64,000 nt of DNA. It comes from Codonopsis lanceolata. Lineage: Eukaryota > Streptophyta > Magnoliopsida > Asterales > Campanulaceae. The position numbers were made by a program, and so were the translations under genes. Positions within the stretch are counted from its first letter, which is position 1, and each line of letters opens with the position of its first letter. The stretch covers positions 21,041,642 through 21,105,641 of the forward strand of contig CM028383.1 of NCBI GenBank assembly GCA_013146195.2. The letters are read 5' to 3'. Under the pieces are notes generated by a model. That model was not told the origin of the DNA. It saw only the letters and a list, made by a program, of their open reading frames with translations, and ran no database searches. This document shows positions 24,201-35,028 of this stretch, in pieces.

Positions 24201-27200
24201 AATATACAACATACTAATTTATATAACAGTCAATTAATTGCTTAATTTTTGTGATGAGTGAAACAAGACTATTTTTTTTTTAAAAAAGGAATGGAGGGTG
24301 CACCGATTTTACACATAAATATTTCAACTTCTAATTAGTAAAAAAATATGTTAATACTATGTTATTTTTGGATGTACGTGAAGAGATAGCAACTCAATTG
24401 ATACAAAGTTGAAATTTGTGTTATGGTTTAATCACTTGTAAGTTGTAACAAATATGTGTTAATTGCAGTAGTGTTATATTTGTAGCTTGCACTATAATTG
24501 TTATACTTCAAAACCACTTTTATGTGAGTAAGATATATTTAATTGTTTGACTTTATTTTGTCTTTTAATATTGAATTAGTAATATATTAAAGATCAAAGT
24601 AATATATTAAAGATCAAAGTACCTAAATAGTCCCTGTGCTATACGCGGTTTTTGGGATTGGACCCTAAACTGAGTTTTTCAAAAATTAGGTCCTTGTACC
24701 GAGCACGCTAATCACAGTTAGTCCTTCCGTCCAATCACGTCCAAATCCGTCAATTTTTTTCCCGTTTAGTGCCCACATGTGCATGTCACGTGCTTTTGTC
24801 TAGGGCTAAAATGGTCAATTCAAATAAAAAGATTACAGGGATCATTTTTGAACACATCAATTTTTTTCTACACCTTTCTTCTCCATTCCCAATCCCCTCC
24901 CTTCCATTCCACCATGGCCGCCACCACCACCGCCATTGTCGACGAACACGAAATTCAAAGCAGATGAAACTTTCATTTGTCTAACCAAAGTAGGAAGCCA
25001 GGTAAAACTGCAGTTCAGATAGGGGTTTCACTATCCATTATATGCATCATTGATTTAGACCCTAGAACAAAATAAAAGGAACAGAAATCTAGGAAATATA
25101 TTTTTGCGAAAAAAGAAGCACAATTTAAAAGAACACCTGGCATTCGTTTCAGCTGTTGCCACCTACAAGGAAGTGTATTATTTTTGAACCAAATAAAAAA
25201 GATGAAAATCCAGCAAATGTAAATTGAAACTCTCGAAGAACATTAAATAAACCGAATTTGAAGTTATAGCAGAAATTTTGGTTTAATAATGAACTTTTTC
25301 CCCAAATTTGGTGTTTCATATAAATTAGGGTTAGCGTTTCGAACACAACGAAATGAGAAATCGGATAAGAAACTTGTCGAAAAGCAGTTAAATCAAACAA
25401 AATCAAGGAAAACAAAAAGCAAATGTTTCGAAATCATGATGAGTCTATACAAGAGAGAAAGAGAGAGTTACAGTGCCGTTGCGGCCTACGAGAGAGATGT
25501 TGAACAAGTGATCGTCTGCCATAGTGGAATTTTCATCTGTTTTGAATTTTGTGTTCACTGGCAATGGCGGTGGTGGGGGAGGTGGCCATGGTGGAATGGA
25601 AGAGAGTGGGGGTTAGGAATGGGGAAGAAAGGTGTATAAAACTGTTGACAGCAACTGTGTGATGAAGGACGCAGGCACCTCAGCTTTTTAATTCAGTTTG
25701 TGATAAAAAAGGTGTTTGCCCTCCTGTGAAATGATGGATTCACTTCATACCATTTCTCACCAGGCTTGACTGGGCTGACCAAGAGTACTTCCTTTCGTAA
25801 AGACTTGCTGAATTCCACCACAAGGGGGAGCAAATAAGGAGAACTAGAGCGTTTGCAAATGGTCCCTTTACTCTTTTTATTTGAAATGTTCATTTTAACC
25901 CTAGACAAATGTACACACACATGTGGGCACTTAACGGAATATTTTTTGTTGGATTTGGACTAGATTGGACTGAAGGACTAATTGTGTTTAACGTGATCGG
26001 TACAAGGACCTAATTTTTGAAAAAAATCAATTTAGGGACCAACCATGAAAATCGCGTATAGCACACGAACTATTTAGGTAGGTTGCTCTATATAAAAATA
26101 TAATGTAATTGTTTTCTATTTGTGTATGCTAAATTCAAATTTTAACTTTTTTTTATAAGTAAAAGTAAATATATAAACAAGCGTCAAAACGGGTGACTTG
26201 AAATTTTAACTTATGTCAAACAAATATTTAAAATCATAATAAAGAATCTCGTTTATTCAAATGTTAATGACTAATCAGTTACCAAACAGATTTATTATTC
26301 AGTAATTGAGAGGCTCATTAGAGGAAAATTTTATTTATTCAGATGAGACTGACATTCAGTTACCAAACAAATTTATCTTTTCAGCACTTAGACACTAGCA
26401 TTTTATGGATTCAGACCGTTCACATTTTTTTCAGTGTTCAACATTCAGCTCTTAATATTATCAAACACAGCTTTTGTGTCTTTAACATTGATATACATGA
26501 CCGAACTCCTAATTCTGTGTTTTAGCGAATGTGGGGACAAAACATCTTACATATAGGAATCCATTACTGAGAGATCCTGGATTTCGTGAGTCCAAAGAAA
26601 ATTATGGGACACTTAAGCTACTAAAATTATTGGTGCTACTTGTGCAAAGGAAATAGTGAGTGTCAACCATTTGCTGATGCATTGTCCGGTTGCGATGGCA
26701 TTGTGGAATGTGACTTTGGGGCTGTTTAGGATTTCGTGGGAAAGTCCTAAATCTGCTTGTGATCTTCTTTTGAGCTGGGCATTATACAAGTGTAGGCGGA
26801 GAAATCCCATTTGGGAGACAGCCCCTTTGGGTTTTTGTGGACTCTTTTTTTTGGTGGGGGGGGGGAGAGGAATAGAGGGCCTTTGATAATGTAGAATGGT
26901 CGCTAGATCAGTTGTACTTCAACTGCCTTTTGCGAACGGAGACGGAGAATACTTTCTTAGTTTCTGCTAATTCTTTTGTAGATTTTGTGAATAGCTTTAG
27001 CATTGAGTAGTGTGGCTTTGTGTATACGGCTATTGTACAAAAGATGCATCACTTGTTTTGACGTGCGTTTATATATATCTTTACTTATCAAAAATAAATA
27101 AATAAATACTACCTCTGTCTCAATAATATTGACATAATTTCCTTATTTTGGTTGTCAAAGATATTGGTCCCTTAGAAATTGAATGCACATTATTGTTTCA

Positions 27201-29534
27201 TTTCTTATATACTCCTAAGTTCCTAACTTAGTTGAGTATTTACAAGGTAAACAATGTCACATTGAATAACTAAAAAGTTACAAATGAAAATCCCCAAGTT
27301 ATTAGGAATTGAAAAACGACGAGCTCATGTCTTGAGGTCAATATAAACGAGATGGGGGGAGTATTCCTTTAGTTATAGAACGACCTCATCGTTGCGTGCT
27401 ACTCCCTCTGTTCCTTGCAAAGAGTCCACCATTCTATTTTTAGGATGTTCCATTTAAAAAAACCACTTTAAAACAATTATGTCTTCAATCTCTATAGACT
27501 GTGTTATAAACATTTTGACTATGCTGTAGCATTTTTGTAATTACGAGTTATGACCAATTATATTAACATATCCCTTATTAATTGGACTTTTCAAACGTGG
27601 ACTCTTTGGTTGGGGAATGGAGTGTGTAAAAGTTATGGGTGTATTATGCATGTTGTGGATATGCAAGTCTTGTACAACTAATTGTAAGAGTAGTCATTAT
27701 GTATGGAGTCTCAATTATTGTTTATTTTTTATTTGTTAATATATATATATATATATATAGAGATAATTGCAAAAAAAACCCTGACCTATTTTGTGTTTTG
27801 CAAAATTAACCTCGTGTTTTGATTTTCACCAAATTGAACCTCCACCTATTTTTTTTTTTTGCAATTCAAACCTTCCGTTAAAGTGGAGTTAATTTTTTAA
27901 CGTGATGATGAGTTGTGCCGGTTGGCGGTGGCGTGGACACTACACCTTCAAGCGATTTTTCCGCTTTTTTCATTGCAAATTAAACCACACATTTGTTTGT
28001 ATTGCAAAAACAACCTTGGTCAAACCGTAGTTTATTTCCGCTTTTTTCATTGCAAATTAAACCACGTACATTTGTTTGTATTGAAAAACAACCTTGGTCA
28101 AACCGTAGTTTATTTCCGCCATTTCTATTGCAAAATAAACCTTAAACATTTTTCTTTTGCAAGATGAACCGTCTTGATCCGTCTTCAAGATAGCGGTCGG
28201 ACCCTTCATCCTCACACCCAATCCCTTCGTCATCTTCCCCAAACCCGGCCGCCATTCTCCACCAACAACCCAATTCAAAGCCTCTTCGTCATCGGCGCGT
28301 CTCCACTCGGTCGGACCCTCCTTCTCGGTGAACCGGTAGGCCTACGCTCCATCTTCTCTCTCTGACTCTTTCATCTTCTTCGGTGAATCTCTCCTTCTCC
28401 GGCCATCAATCGGCTCGAGACCTATCAATGGCAGTCCACCATTTTCGCTCAAATTGTCTTCGCCCAACCATCTTCATTTCAAGGATGTTCCATTTAAAAC
28501 AATCTCCACCATCTTAAACACCTTCCTCTTTAAATTATGCCCATATCCTCATTCTCGGCGTCCACCTCCATTGATGAAGACCTACTACCGCCCTCATGTC
28601 GCCGACATCCACGGTGAATCTTCCCCGATTTCTTCGGCAAATTATCCGATCACCGCCTTACCACTCGGCCAAATTTCATCCACGGTCAGCGGCCTATGCT
28701 GTAGATCCCATTTCCACCACCTCGATCTTGACTTGAACTCCTTGACAAGTTCCTCCACTTGTCGGTACACATAGTGGGGGACCGATCGCCTTTTCCCTCA
28801 TTTTCCCAATCTGGTAGTGCTTGTTGGACTTGGAAGTGTTGAAGAGTGAATCGGACTCGCGGCGGAGGCGATAGTCAGGTCTCTTCATGGATCGGCCCGC
28901 TTCTTGGGGGCTTTAATATTGTCGGGGTTGTTGTTGTTGGGGTTGGTGGTGGTGTTGTCTTTGGTGTCGATGAGGAGGATTTGGTGGTGGTGGTGGGGAC
29001 GTTGGAAGTGACCTCGATCATCATGGTGGTGGGGGTGCGGTGGTGTTCTTGTTTGTGGAAATTGAAAGGTTGGAGGTGGAGTGTTTTTGAGGCAAGTACA
29101 TTTGGTTTTGGGGATGTTACTAGCTGATAGTGGAAAAGGGTGGTGGAAATGGTTCATCTTGCAAATACAAACAAATGTTTAAGGTTTATTTTGCAATCAA
29201 AATGGCGGGAAATAAACTACGGTTTGACCAAGGTTGGTTTTGCAATACAAACAAATGTCTGGGGTTTAATTTGCAATGAAATAAACTACGGTTTGACCAA
29301 GGTTGTTTTGCAATACAAACAAATGTAAGGGTTTAATTTGCAATAGAAATATCGGTTGGAAGGTGTATCACGTTATGCAGCCAACTCATCATCACGTTAA
29401 AAAAATTAACTCCACTTTAACGGAAGGTTTGAATTGCAAAAAAAAAAATAGGTGGAGGTTCAATTTGACGAAAATCAAAACACGAGGTTAATTTTGCAAA
29501 ACACAAAATAGGTCAGGGTTTTTTTTTGCAATTA

Positions 29535-29576
<42 letters not shown>

Positions 29577-31960
29577 TTCTTGATGAAGCGCTTATGCTAG
29601 CTGCAATGATTGAGCAAATAATTGAATATTACATGAGTACGTGACTTATTAAAGCTCACAAATTATCAGGTTGTCAATGGATTCTTCTCGGGCGGAAAAC
29701 CTGTTTCTAAACATGATTCAGAAGTTACCCAGATAACTGCACTCGGTGTAAGTAATTTGCAGTAAGCTTTAATATCAAACTTTTGCTTTAATGACTCTTA
29801 TGAATGCAAAAGATTGTTCATAAATTATTGTGCATTGGTCTGCTTGGTAATAATCACTGAGAAGTAGTTCTGATCCTGATGTGCATAATATGCAGTTAAT
29901 TCCCTTAGGAACTGGATCTGATTTTGCAAGAACGTTTGGCTGGTTAGTTGATACTTCTCCTTTTCATTTGGTACTATTTTTTCTGGCCATTTTTTTTCTT
30001 CTTTTATATCCTTCAATTTGATTTACTTTTTTTTTCTTAGGAGAAATGACCCTATTGATGCAATTGAACGCATTGCTAAAGGTTAATCTGCCTGAACTAT
30101 TCCCTCCTTTATTCAAACTTTGATTGGTTAGCTCCATACTGCTGTCTGAATCGTTTAGTTGCTGTTACTATATGCATCATTTTCCCTCTCATTAGTTATC
30201 TTCTAATAAAGCTGCTTTGCAGGGGTTAGATCTCGGATCGATGTTGGGGTTATTTCTAGGGAAGGTGAAGATTCCCATTATTTCATAAATGTTGCTGACA
30301 TTCATCTGTAAGCACACCTTCTTAACAACTTTTCACAACCAACCTTGTTTCATAAGTTCATGATAAATGTAGATGTTTGTGCTTATTATTACTTTTTTTT
30401 TGCGGAAGTATGCAGGAGTGCAAAAGCAGGTTATTACGCATCAAGATACAAAAAGTTTGGGAACTTGTGCTATGTTATTGGTGCCTTGCAGGGCTTCTCT
30501 GGGCACCGTAACCGGGACCTTAAGATCAAAGTTAGTGTTTATCAAAATTTTCTTGCAAAGTGTGTTGCATTACATTTGTGTCATTTCAGAAGCATCCACA
30601 GCGACTATTAAACTGCAAATGTATGCTTGGACTATTAAAATGCAAATGATATACTTACTTGAATTACTTCTAGGTCAATGAGGGTGAGTGGGAAGTATTC
30701 CCCCAGGTTACAGCTCTGTGCGTTGGAAATGCAAAATTCTTCGGTGGTGGAATGAAGATTACTCCAAATGCCAATCCTTCAAGTGGGAAATTAGAGGTGG
30801 GATAAATAACTTTTCCATACCCTCTAATATCGTGGTATCTGCAAGTTAACTTGTTCAACCTACTCCATCAGGTGGTGATTCTTCAAGACTTTAAATGGTA
30901 CGACTTCATTTTTAAAGTACACAAGCTGTACAATGGGACTCATTTATCAGTAAAAAATGTGATATCTAGAAGGTATATACACTCTTTTAAGCCAATGTCT
31001 TACTCTGGTTATTTTCTTGATACTGTAAAAAATTAAGGATCTGCTAGTTCTGTGTTTACTTCACCATTTAGAAGGCCCCTTGGGAGGAGGGGGTGGGTGG
31101 GTGTGGAGTTGCTCCATGACCATAAATTGAAATAAAAGAACAATCACCTATTCATTCCTCAGCCATGTGTGTTGCTTAGGACAGCCGATTGTCTTCTTTA
31201 CAATTCATTATTGATTGGTAACTACCTAACTTGAGGTTATTGCTGCACTCAACTGCACTGGAAATTTCAATAAAAAGAAAACAAAAAGAAGAAGAAGAAA
31301 AAACCTGTTGCTGCTAATTTTTATATGCTAAGAGGGTCTGATCGGTCAACCTACTTGATACTGGGGAGAGTAATTATGCTAAGAGTAATTATGACATCCG
31401 TGCTGAATGGGATAATGAACAACAAGACAATTATTGTGCACACTGTAATTCAGTGCTGTTACTCGGTTTTGGTGGAAATGAAAAAAAAGATAAAGAGGAA
31501 TTAGCATGAACAATCAAGACCCGAAGATAATTTTGTGGTTGGAGTATTTAAGTTCCACTCAAGTGTAGACTGAAGTAGTAAAGAGTAAATGAAATCAAAA
31601 TATAAAATTGGATAGGACAGTCAAAACCTAAAGATATAAAATTGCAGTATAATTGTTCAAATTTGAGACATCAGTGCATAAATGTGGTAGTATGTGCTAT
31701 CCACTGAAAAAAACGAATACTGGAGTATTGTTGGTAGTAGATTTCATTACCTTGGCTGGTTGTGTTTCGTGGGGTCAAGCATATAGTGATGGTTTTGATC
31801 CGTTGTGGTTTACATTTCCTCATTTTGCAGTGCAACTTCTATCGAAGTAGAGGAGATTGTAGGCAGTAACAGCATTTATGTTCAGTCTGATGGAGAGTAT
31901 CTAGGATTCCTTCCAAGGAAGTTTTGTATACTACCTGCTGCTATTGAGATGATCTGCTAA
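21298..31960 (+). CDS. Diacylglycerol/sphingoid-base kinase family protein (LCBK2-like)
   Basis: Twelve exons: 21298-21409, 21480-21556, 23173-23226, 23313-23372, 29670-29747, 29896-29942, 30041-30081, 30223-30307, 30416-30530, 30674-30796, 30872-30972, 31831-31960. Total 1023 bases, 340 aa, all junctions GT/AG and in frame. The kinase catalytic fold is plain: FVVNPRGANGRTG (about residues 32-44), nucleotide-binding AVGGDGTLHE (about 92-101), IPLGTGSDFARTFGW (about 129-143) and the C-terminal SDGEYLGFLP. By family these ATP-dependent enzymes phosphorylate a long-chain base or diacylglycerol; the best remembered relative is Arabidopsis At2g46090 (LCBK2), of similar length. Substrate is not decided by sequence. 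The start MAKPSFF is the nearest ATG to the conserved domain; upstream in-frame ATGs exist. Intron 4 is 6.3 kb and full of transposons. A DUF2358 gene follows in the same direction. Confidence 0.87.
23463..23573 (+). mobile_element. tRNA-derived SINE-like insertion in intron 4
   Basis: About 110 bp: CCCCAAGGGGTGAGAG head, GACAAGGGCACTCGGGC middle, then GGTTTCAATCCCC, which resembles an RNA polymerase III B box, and a terminal A-run. No clear duplication was seen. Confidence 0.45.
24036..24298. mobile_element. Stowaway-like MITE
   Basis: About 260 bp, ends CTCCTTTTGTTCC and (reverse) CTCCATTCC, preceded by TA. A/T-rich interior with no ORF. Confidence 0.55.
24620..26080. mobile_element. Long-inverted-repeat (MULE/foldback-like) element in intron 4
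   Basis: Left arm 24620-24945 matches the reverse of 25556-26080 (shared words TACCTAAATAG, GTGCTATACGCG, AAATTAGGTCCTTGTACCGA, CCATTCCACCATGGCC), with about 210 extra bases inside the right arm (25640-25850). The centre (24946-25555) is unique and carries no recognised protein. No 9-bp duplication was seen. Confidence 0.65.
26625..27106 (+). pseudogene. LINE (L1-type) 3' fragment in intron 4
   Basis: Encodes a frameshifted piece of the reverse-transcriptase zinc-binding domain (WCYLCKGNSE, then NHLLMHCPVAMALWN, then PIWETAPLGF) and ends in TTTACTTATCAAAAATAAA. The same tail occurs on the LINE pieces in the MSL1 introns. 5'-truncated, as usual for LINEs. Confidence 0.7.
27109..27361. mobile_element. 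Stowaway MITE
   Basis: 253 bp, ends CTACCTCTGTCTC and (reverse) CTCCCCCCAT, flanked by TA at 27107-27108 and 27362-27363. No ORF. Confidence 0.65.
27402..27622. mobile_element. Stowaway-like MITE
   Basis: About 220 bp, ends CTCCCTCTGTTCCTTGC and (reverse) CTCCATTCCCCAACC; TA on the left only. It contains inverted AAAGAGTCCAC words at both ends. Confidence 0.55.
27760..29538. mobile_element. Long-TIR Mutator-like non-autonomous element in a TA microsatellite
   Basis: 1779 bp with nearly perfect inverted ends of about 400 bp beginning GAGATAATTGCAAAAAAAAC. It sits inside a TA microsatellite, so the flanking ATATATATA (27751-27759, 29539-29547) is compatible with a 9-bp duplication but not decisive. 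Each arm holds copies of a ~75-bp unit (ATTGCAAATTAAACCAC...). The centre (28160-29130) is GC-richer, with open frames on both strands but no recognised domain; captured host sequence is possible. Confidence 0.7.
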
Positions 31961-32070
31961 CAAGAGCCTCAAGACTGACCATATACATGACGTTCCATTC
32001 ATTTTTCAATTGAAAGTTTCATTTCATCAACCAGTTTCTGGACATCTTTGGGACATCTTTGTAGCTGAAT

Positions 32071-32076
32071 AATAAA
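32071..32076 (+). terminator. Candidate polyadenylation signal of the lipid-kinase gene
   Basis: AATAAA 111 bases after the stop codon. Confidence 0.35.
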
Positions 32077-33173
32077 GGGGTCATGTGCTTTTTAGTCGTG
32101 CACTGTGGCCGTGGTGGTGTGCAGGTGAAATGCTGAAACATGCTGGGTTTCAGATGATGTTTATGCCAAATTCGCTTGCGATGGAAGACGAGCTACATAT
32201 ACTGACAGAATTGCGATACATGGAGATTGAACCGATTTCATCATTGAGAAATTCTTTGTTTATGTTTAATATGGATTTTTGGAGGTTTTATCTATCGGAA
32301 TTGGAAGAGTTGGAAGCAACTAGCAAGCTTAGTAAAAGTCTTTTCTTTTCATGTGGCCTACTTTCCTATTCAGAGTCCTTGGTCCTTAAAGTTCCCAACA
32401 TTATGAGATGCATGAATAATGAATTGGTAAAAACACATATTGCATGATAGTTTTAGACATAACTGACCTAATTGGGTAAGCTTTTGTCAAATCCTCATCT
32501 GGTCTCAAGTTAGAATCTTGTGTAGAGGGAATACGATTGACAACGAATCGAATTTGGTCGAGCTTTGGAATTTTAAGGTTGGCTCTCTAAAATTTGAAAT
32601 CAGCTTAAGCTGAACTCTGAGCTGAGCCATCCTAGGCACAAGCTTGCTAAGTTACATCACGAGTCAAGCTCGAGCTTGTTGGCTAGCTATGTGGAAATGT
32701 GGTGAAATAGCATCACACCTCATCAAATACATTATATTTGAAAAGTCAAAAATAATTGAGGGGTACATAAATATATTTGAAGTTAATTATAGTTACAATA
32801 ATGCTCGAGTATAGATCAAATGATAAAGTTGAAAAATTATGACGTTGGGAAAATATAATAGTGTAAAGTGAAATCTGCATGATTATTTTGAACGGATTGA
32901 GCATTCCTAGCTGAGTCAACCTGACTCAATTGTATAATTTGTATTTAAGCTCAGCTCATTTATTTCACAAGTTCAAAGTTGAGCTCGCAAGCTTTACTTA
33001 CGACTTTAGGAAGGGAAGTGAGTATCAAATGTATCAATCTATCATCTATTGCGTAGCCTTGGCATAGTAAATTTCATTCATCGGAAAAAAAGATGCGACG
33101 CTCCTAATTGGTGGCTGTGGTTCCTTCTAGGCTCTAGCCAATAGATCTTTTCAAAAAGAAACCGGGGGATGCT
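32077..33173. other. Spacer between kinase and DUF2358 genes
   Basis: No supported gene. A 120-codon open frame at 32085-32447 has no recognised similarity. At 32560-33000 there are repeated AGCTCGAGCTTG/GAGCTCGCAAGC-type words often seen in plant MITE-like repeats, with no clear borders. Confidence 0.35.
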
Positions 33174-33196
33174 CACACACACACACACACACACAG
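33174..33196. repeat. CA microsatellite in 5' leader
   Basis: About 11 CA units immediately upstream of the DUF2358 start codon, so probably transcribed leader. Confidence 0.85.
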
Positions 33197-33203
33197 TAAC
33201 TAA

Positions 33204-34674
33204 ATGGCAACCACATTACTCACCCGCGCTCCCGTCACTACTCAACTCAATTTCCACAACCAAGCTCTCCCCGTTTTCCGATCAAACCGCCACCTGAAAA
33301 TTAAGAAATTTCAATGCAACAGTGATAATAACTCAGCTACCGATAATTCATCCACAGGTCAGAACTCCGAGTCACCAAATATTTTTCTCAAGACTGCTTG
33401 GTACGGCTCCGAGCTCCTCGGCATTGCCGCCTCCTTTTTCCGTTCACCTTCAAGTGTTGATGACCCCGGTAAAGCTCTTGAACTCACTGGAGATGGGGTA
33501 GGAGCAATTGACCGTGCAATAGTTGTTGATACTATCAAAGATGATTTTGGAAGATCCTACTTTGTCACAGGTGGGTTTTTCTTTTCTCATATCTCAATAC
33601 AGGAATTTGAATTATTGATTGTTAATTTGTCTAATCGTAGTTGGGATTTCTACGAATTTAAAAAAAAAATCTTTTTTTTTTTTGGGTGGGTGGTAATTTG
33701 TGTATGATCTTCATAGTTAACAGCCAAAGTACTCTTGATATCTTGCTGTTTAATTAGGAGCTTTGACACTTGATGCTTATGAAGAAGACTGTGAATTCGC
33801 TGATCCAGCGGGTTCGTTTAAAGGATTACGTCGATTTAAAAGGAATTGTACAAATTTTGGATCCCTTATTGAAAAATCAAATATGAAACTGACGAAGTGG
33901 GAGGATTTTGAGGTCAGTTTTTGGTTGCAATTTTTTGGATTTGAATAGTTCATCCAAAGCTATATGTCTATTGCCCAGTTTAGTTCTATAAAACTCGTTA
34001 TTCAGTATAGTTATAAAATCAAGTCGATAGAAGACTATTTTCATTGTCAATAAGACTCTAATTATAGAGAAAGTCTCCAGCAAAATGGTCTAATAGATCT
34101 TAATTCGTAAGACGGAGTCCCACAATCTCACAAGTCAACCCATCAACACATGGCAGGTTGGGTAAGGAGGATCTGTCTTATAAAAAATATCCGTAAGATC
34201 ATCTTACCTAAGTTTTCGCCCTTACCTACCGCCTATATGTATTGGTGTTCAATTGATCATTCCTTATAAAGTCTTGAAAATCGACTCATGTTGGATGTAG
34301 GATAAGGGAATTGGGCACTGGCGTTTTAACTGTACCATGTCATTTCCATGGAAACCAATTCTTTCGGGTACACATTCAATATTATGAATACTCATCCAAA
34401 TATTTCTGATTTCTGATTTCGAGTATTACTATGAACTACTACAGCTACTGGGTATACCGAGTATTACTTTGACAGAGAATCTGGGAAAGTATGCAGGTAG
34501 TATTTGAATTTGAGTCATTTGCTATGAACTACTAAGATCCTTTCTTCATGTCATCTTCTTTGTATTTACAAATGGCTCTGTGGGATTTTTAGGCATGTTG
34601 AGCACTGGAATGTCCCTAAAATGGCTCTATTCAAGCAACTTCTTAGGCCTAGCAAGGGGTTTTGGGGCAAGTGA
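33204..34674 (+). CDS. Plastid-targeted DUF2358 family protein
   Basis: Five exons: 33204-33570, 33758-33912, 34301-34367, 34445-34496, 34593-34674; 723 bases, 240 aa, in frame. Residues 1 to about 45 are rich in S, T, R and N with few acidic residues (MATTLLTRAPVTTQLNF), as in a chloroplast transit peptide. The conserved part follows: DDFGRSYFVTGALTLDAYEE, CEFADPAGSFKGLRRFKRNC, WRFNCTMSFPWKPIL, ATGYTEYYFDRESGKV and the C-terminal HVEHWNVPKMALFKQLLRPS. This is the NTF2-like DUF2358 family (relatives At3g04890 and At1g65230); its biochemical role is unknown to me. Stop at 34672-34674, 354 bp from the converging glycosyltransferase gene. Confidence 0.87.
34090..34215. repeat. Short dispersed repeat shared with the neighbouring gene's intron
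   Basis: Lies in DUF2358 intron 2; the words CACAATCTCACAAGTCAACCC, CTTATAAAA, ATCCGTAAGAT and TTACCTAA recur in the same order at 35945-36045 in intron 1 of the glycosyltransferase gene. Probably a MITE family; borders not resolved. Confidence 0.45.
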
Positions 34675-34937
34675 ACAGCCATTTTTGGACTGCCTCGTGG
34701 TTCAACAGCTCTGCTTTTAATCGTTTTCTTGGAAGATAGGATGCCTCGTGTATAGGATGAGTACATAGTTATAACCCTTTGGCTTCGTAATTGCTATCTC
34801 GTTCAATGAGGATGCCTTGTGGATCATTTGAGTTAGGAACAAGTTCGAGAACAAACTATAGTACTCTTAAGGAGTTCATGCTGATGTATAAAAAACACTG
34901 TTTGTGGTACTTGTTCATCACTTCATTGTATCGCCTG

Positions 34938-34943
34938 AATAAA
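34938..34943 (+). terminator. Candidate polyadenylation signal of the DUF2358 gene
   Basis: AATAAA 264 bases after the stop codon, in the spacer between the two converging genes. Confidence 0.3.
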
Positions 34944-35028
34944 GGCGTAGATTTGAGAAGACGAAAATCAGAAATAGGTCGATAAGGAACACATTATCAC
35001 TGTATATAGTGCAATGCAGCTTTTCTCT

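Larger units (their letters stand above)
23625..26471. mobile_element. Possible MITE-like outer element holding two later insertions
   Basis: Left GGCTATGTTTGTTACC with repeated CTGAATGGGTT words (23625-23770) and right inverted words ATTCAG...TTATCAAACACAGC (26210-26471) look like the two ends of one element later opened by the Stowaway-like and long-TIR elements between them. No matching target duplication was found. Confidence 0.3.

Noticed and set aside
28846..29157. Open frames on both strands with Gly/Val or Pro/His-rich products
   Set aside because: Low-complexity GGT/GTG-rich sequence inside the long-TIR element explains both; no domain seen.
32085..32447. 120-codon plus-strand open frame after the kinase gene
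   Set aside because: No recognisable family, overlaps the likely 3' end region of the kinase transcript, and its composition gives no support.
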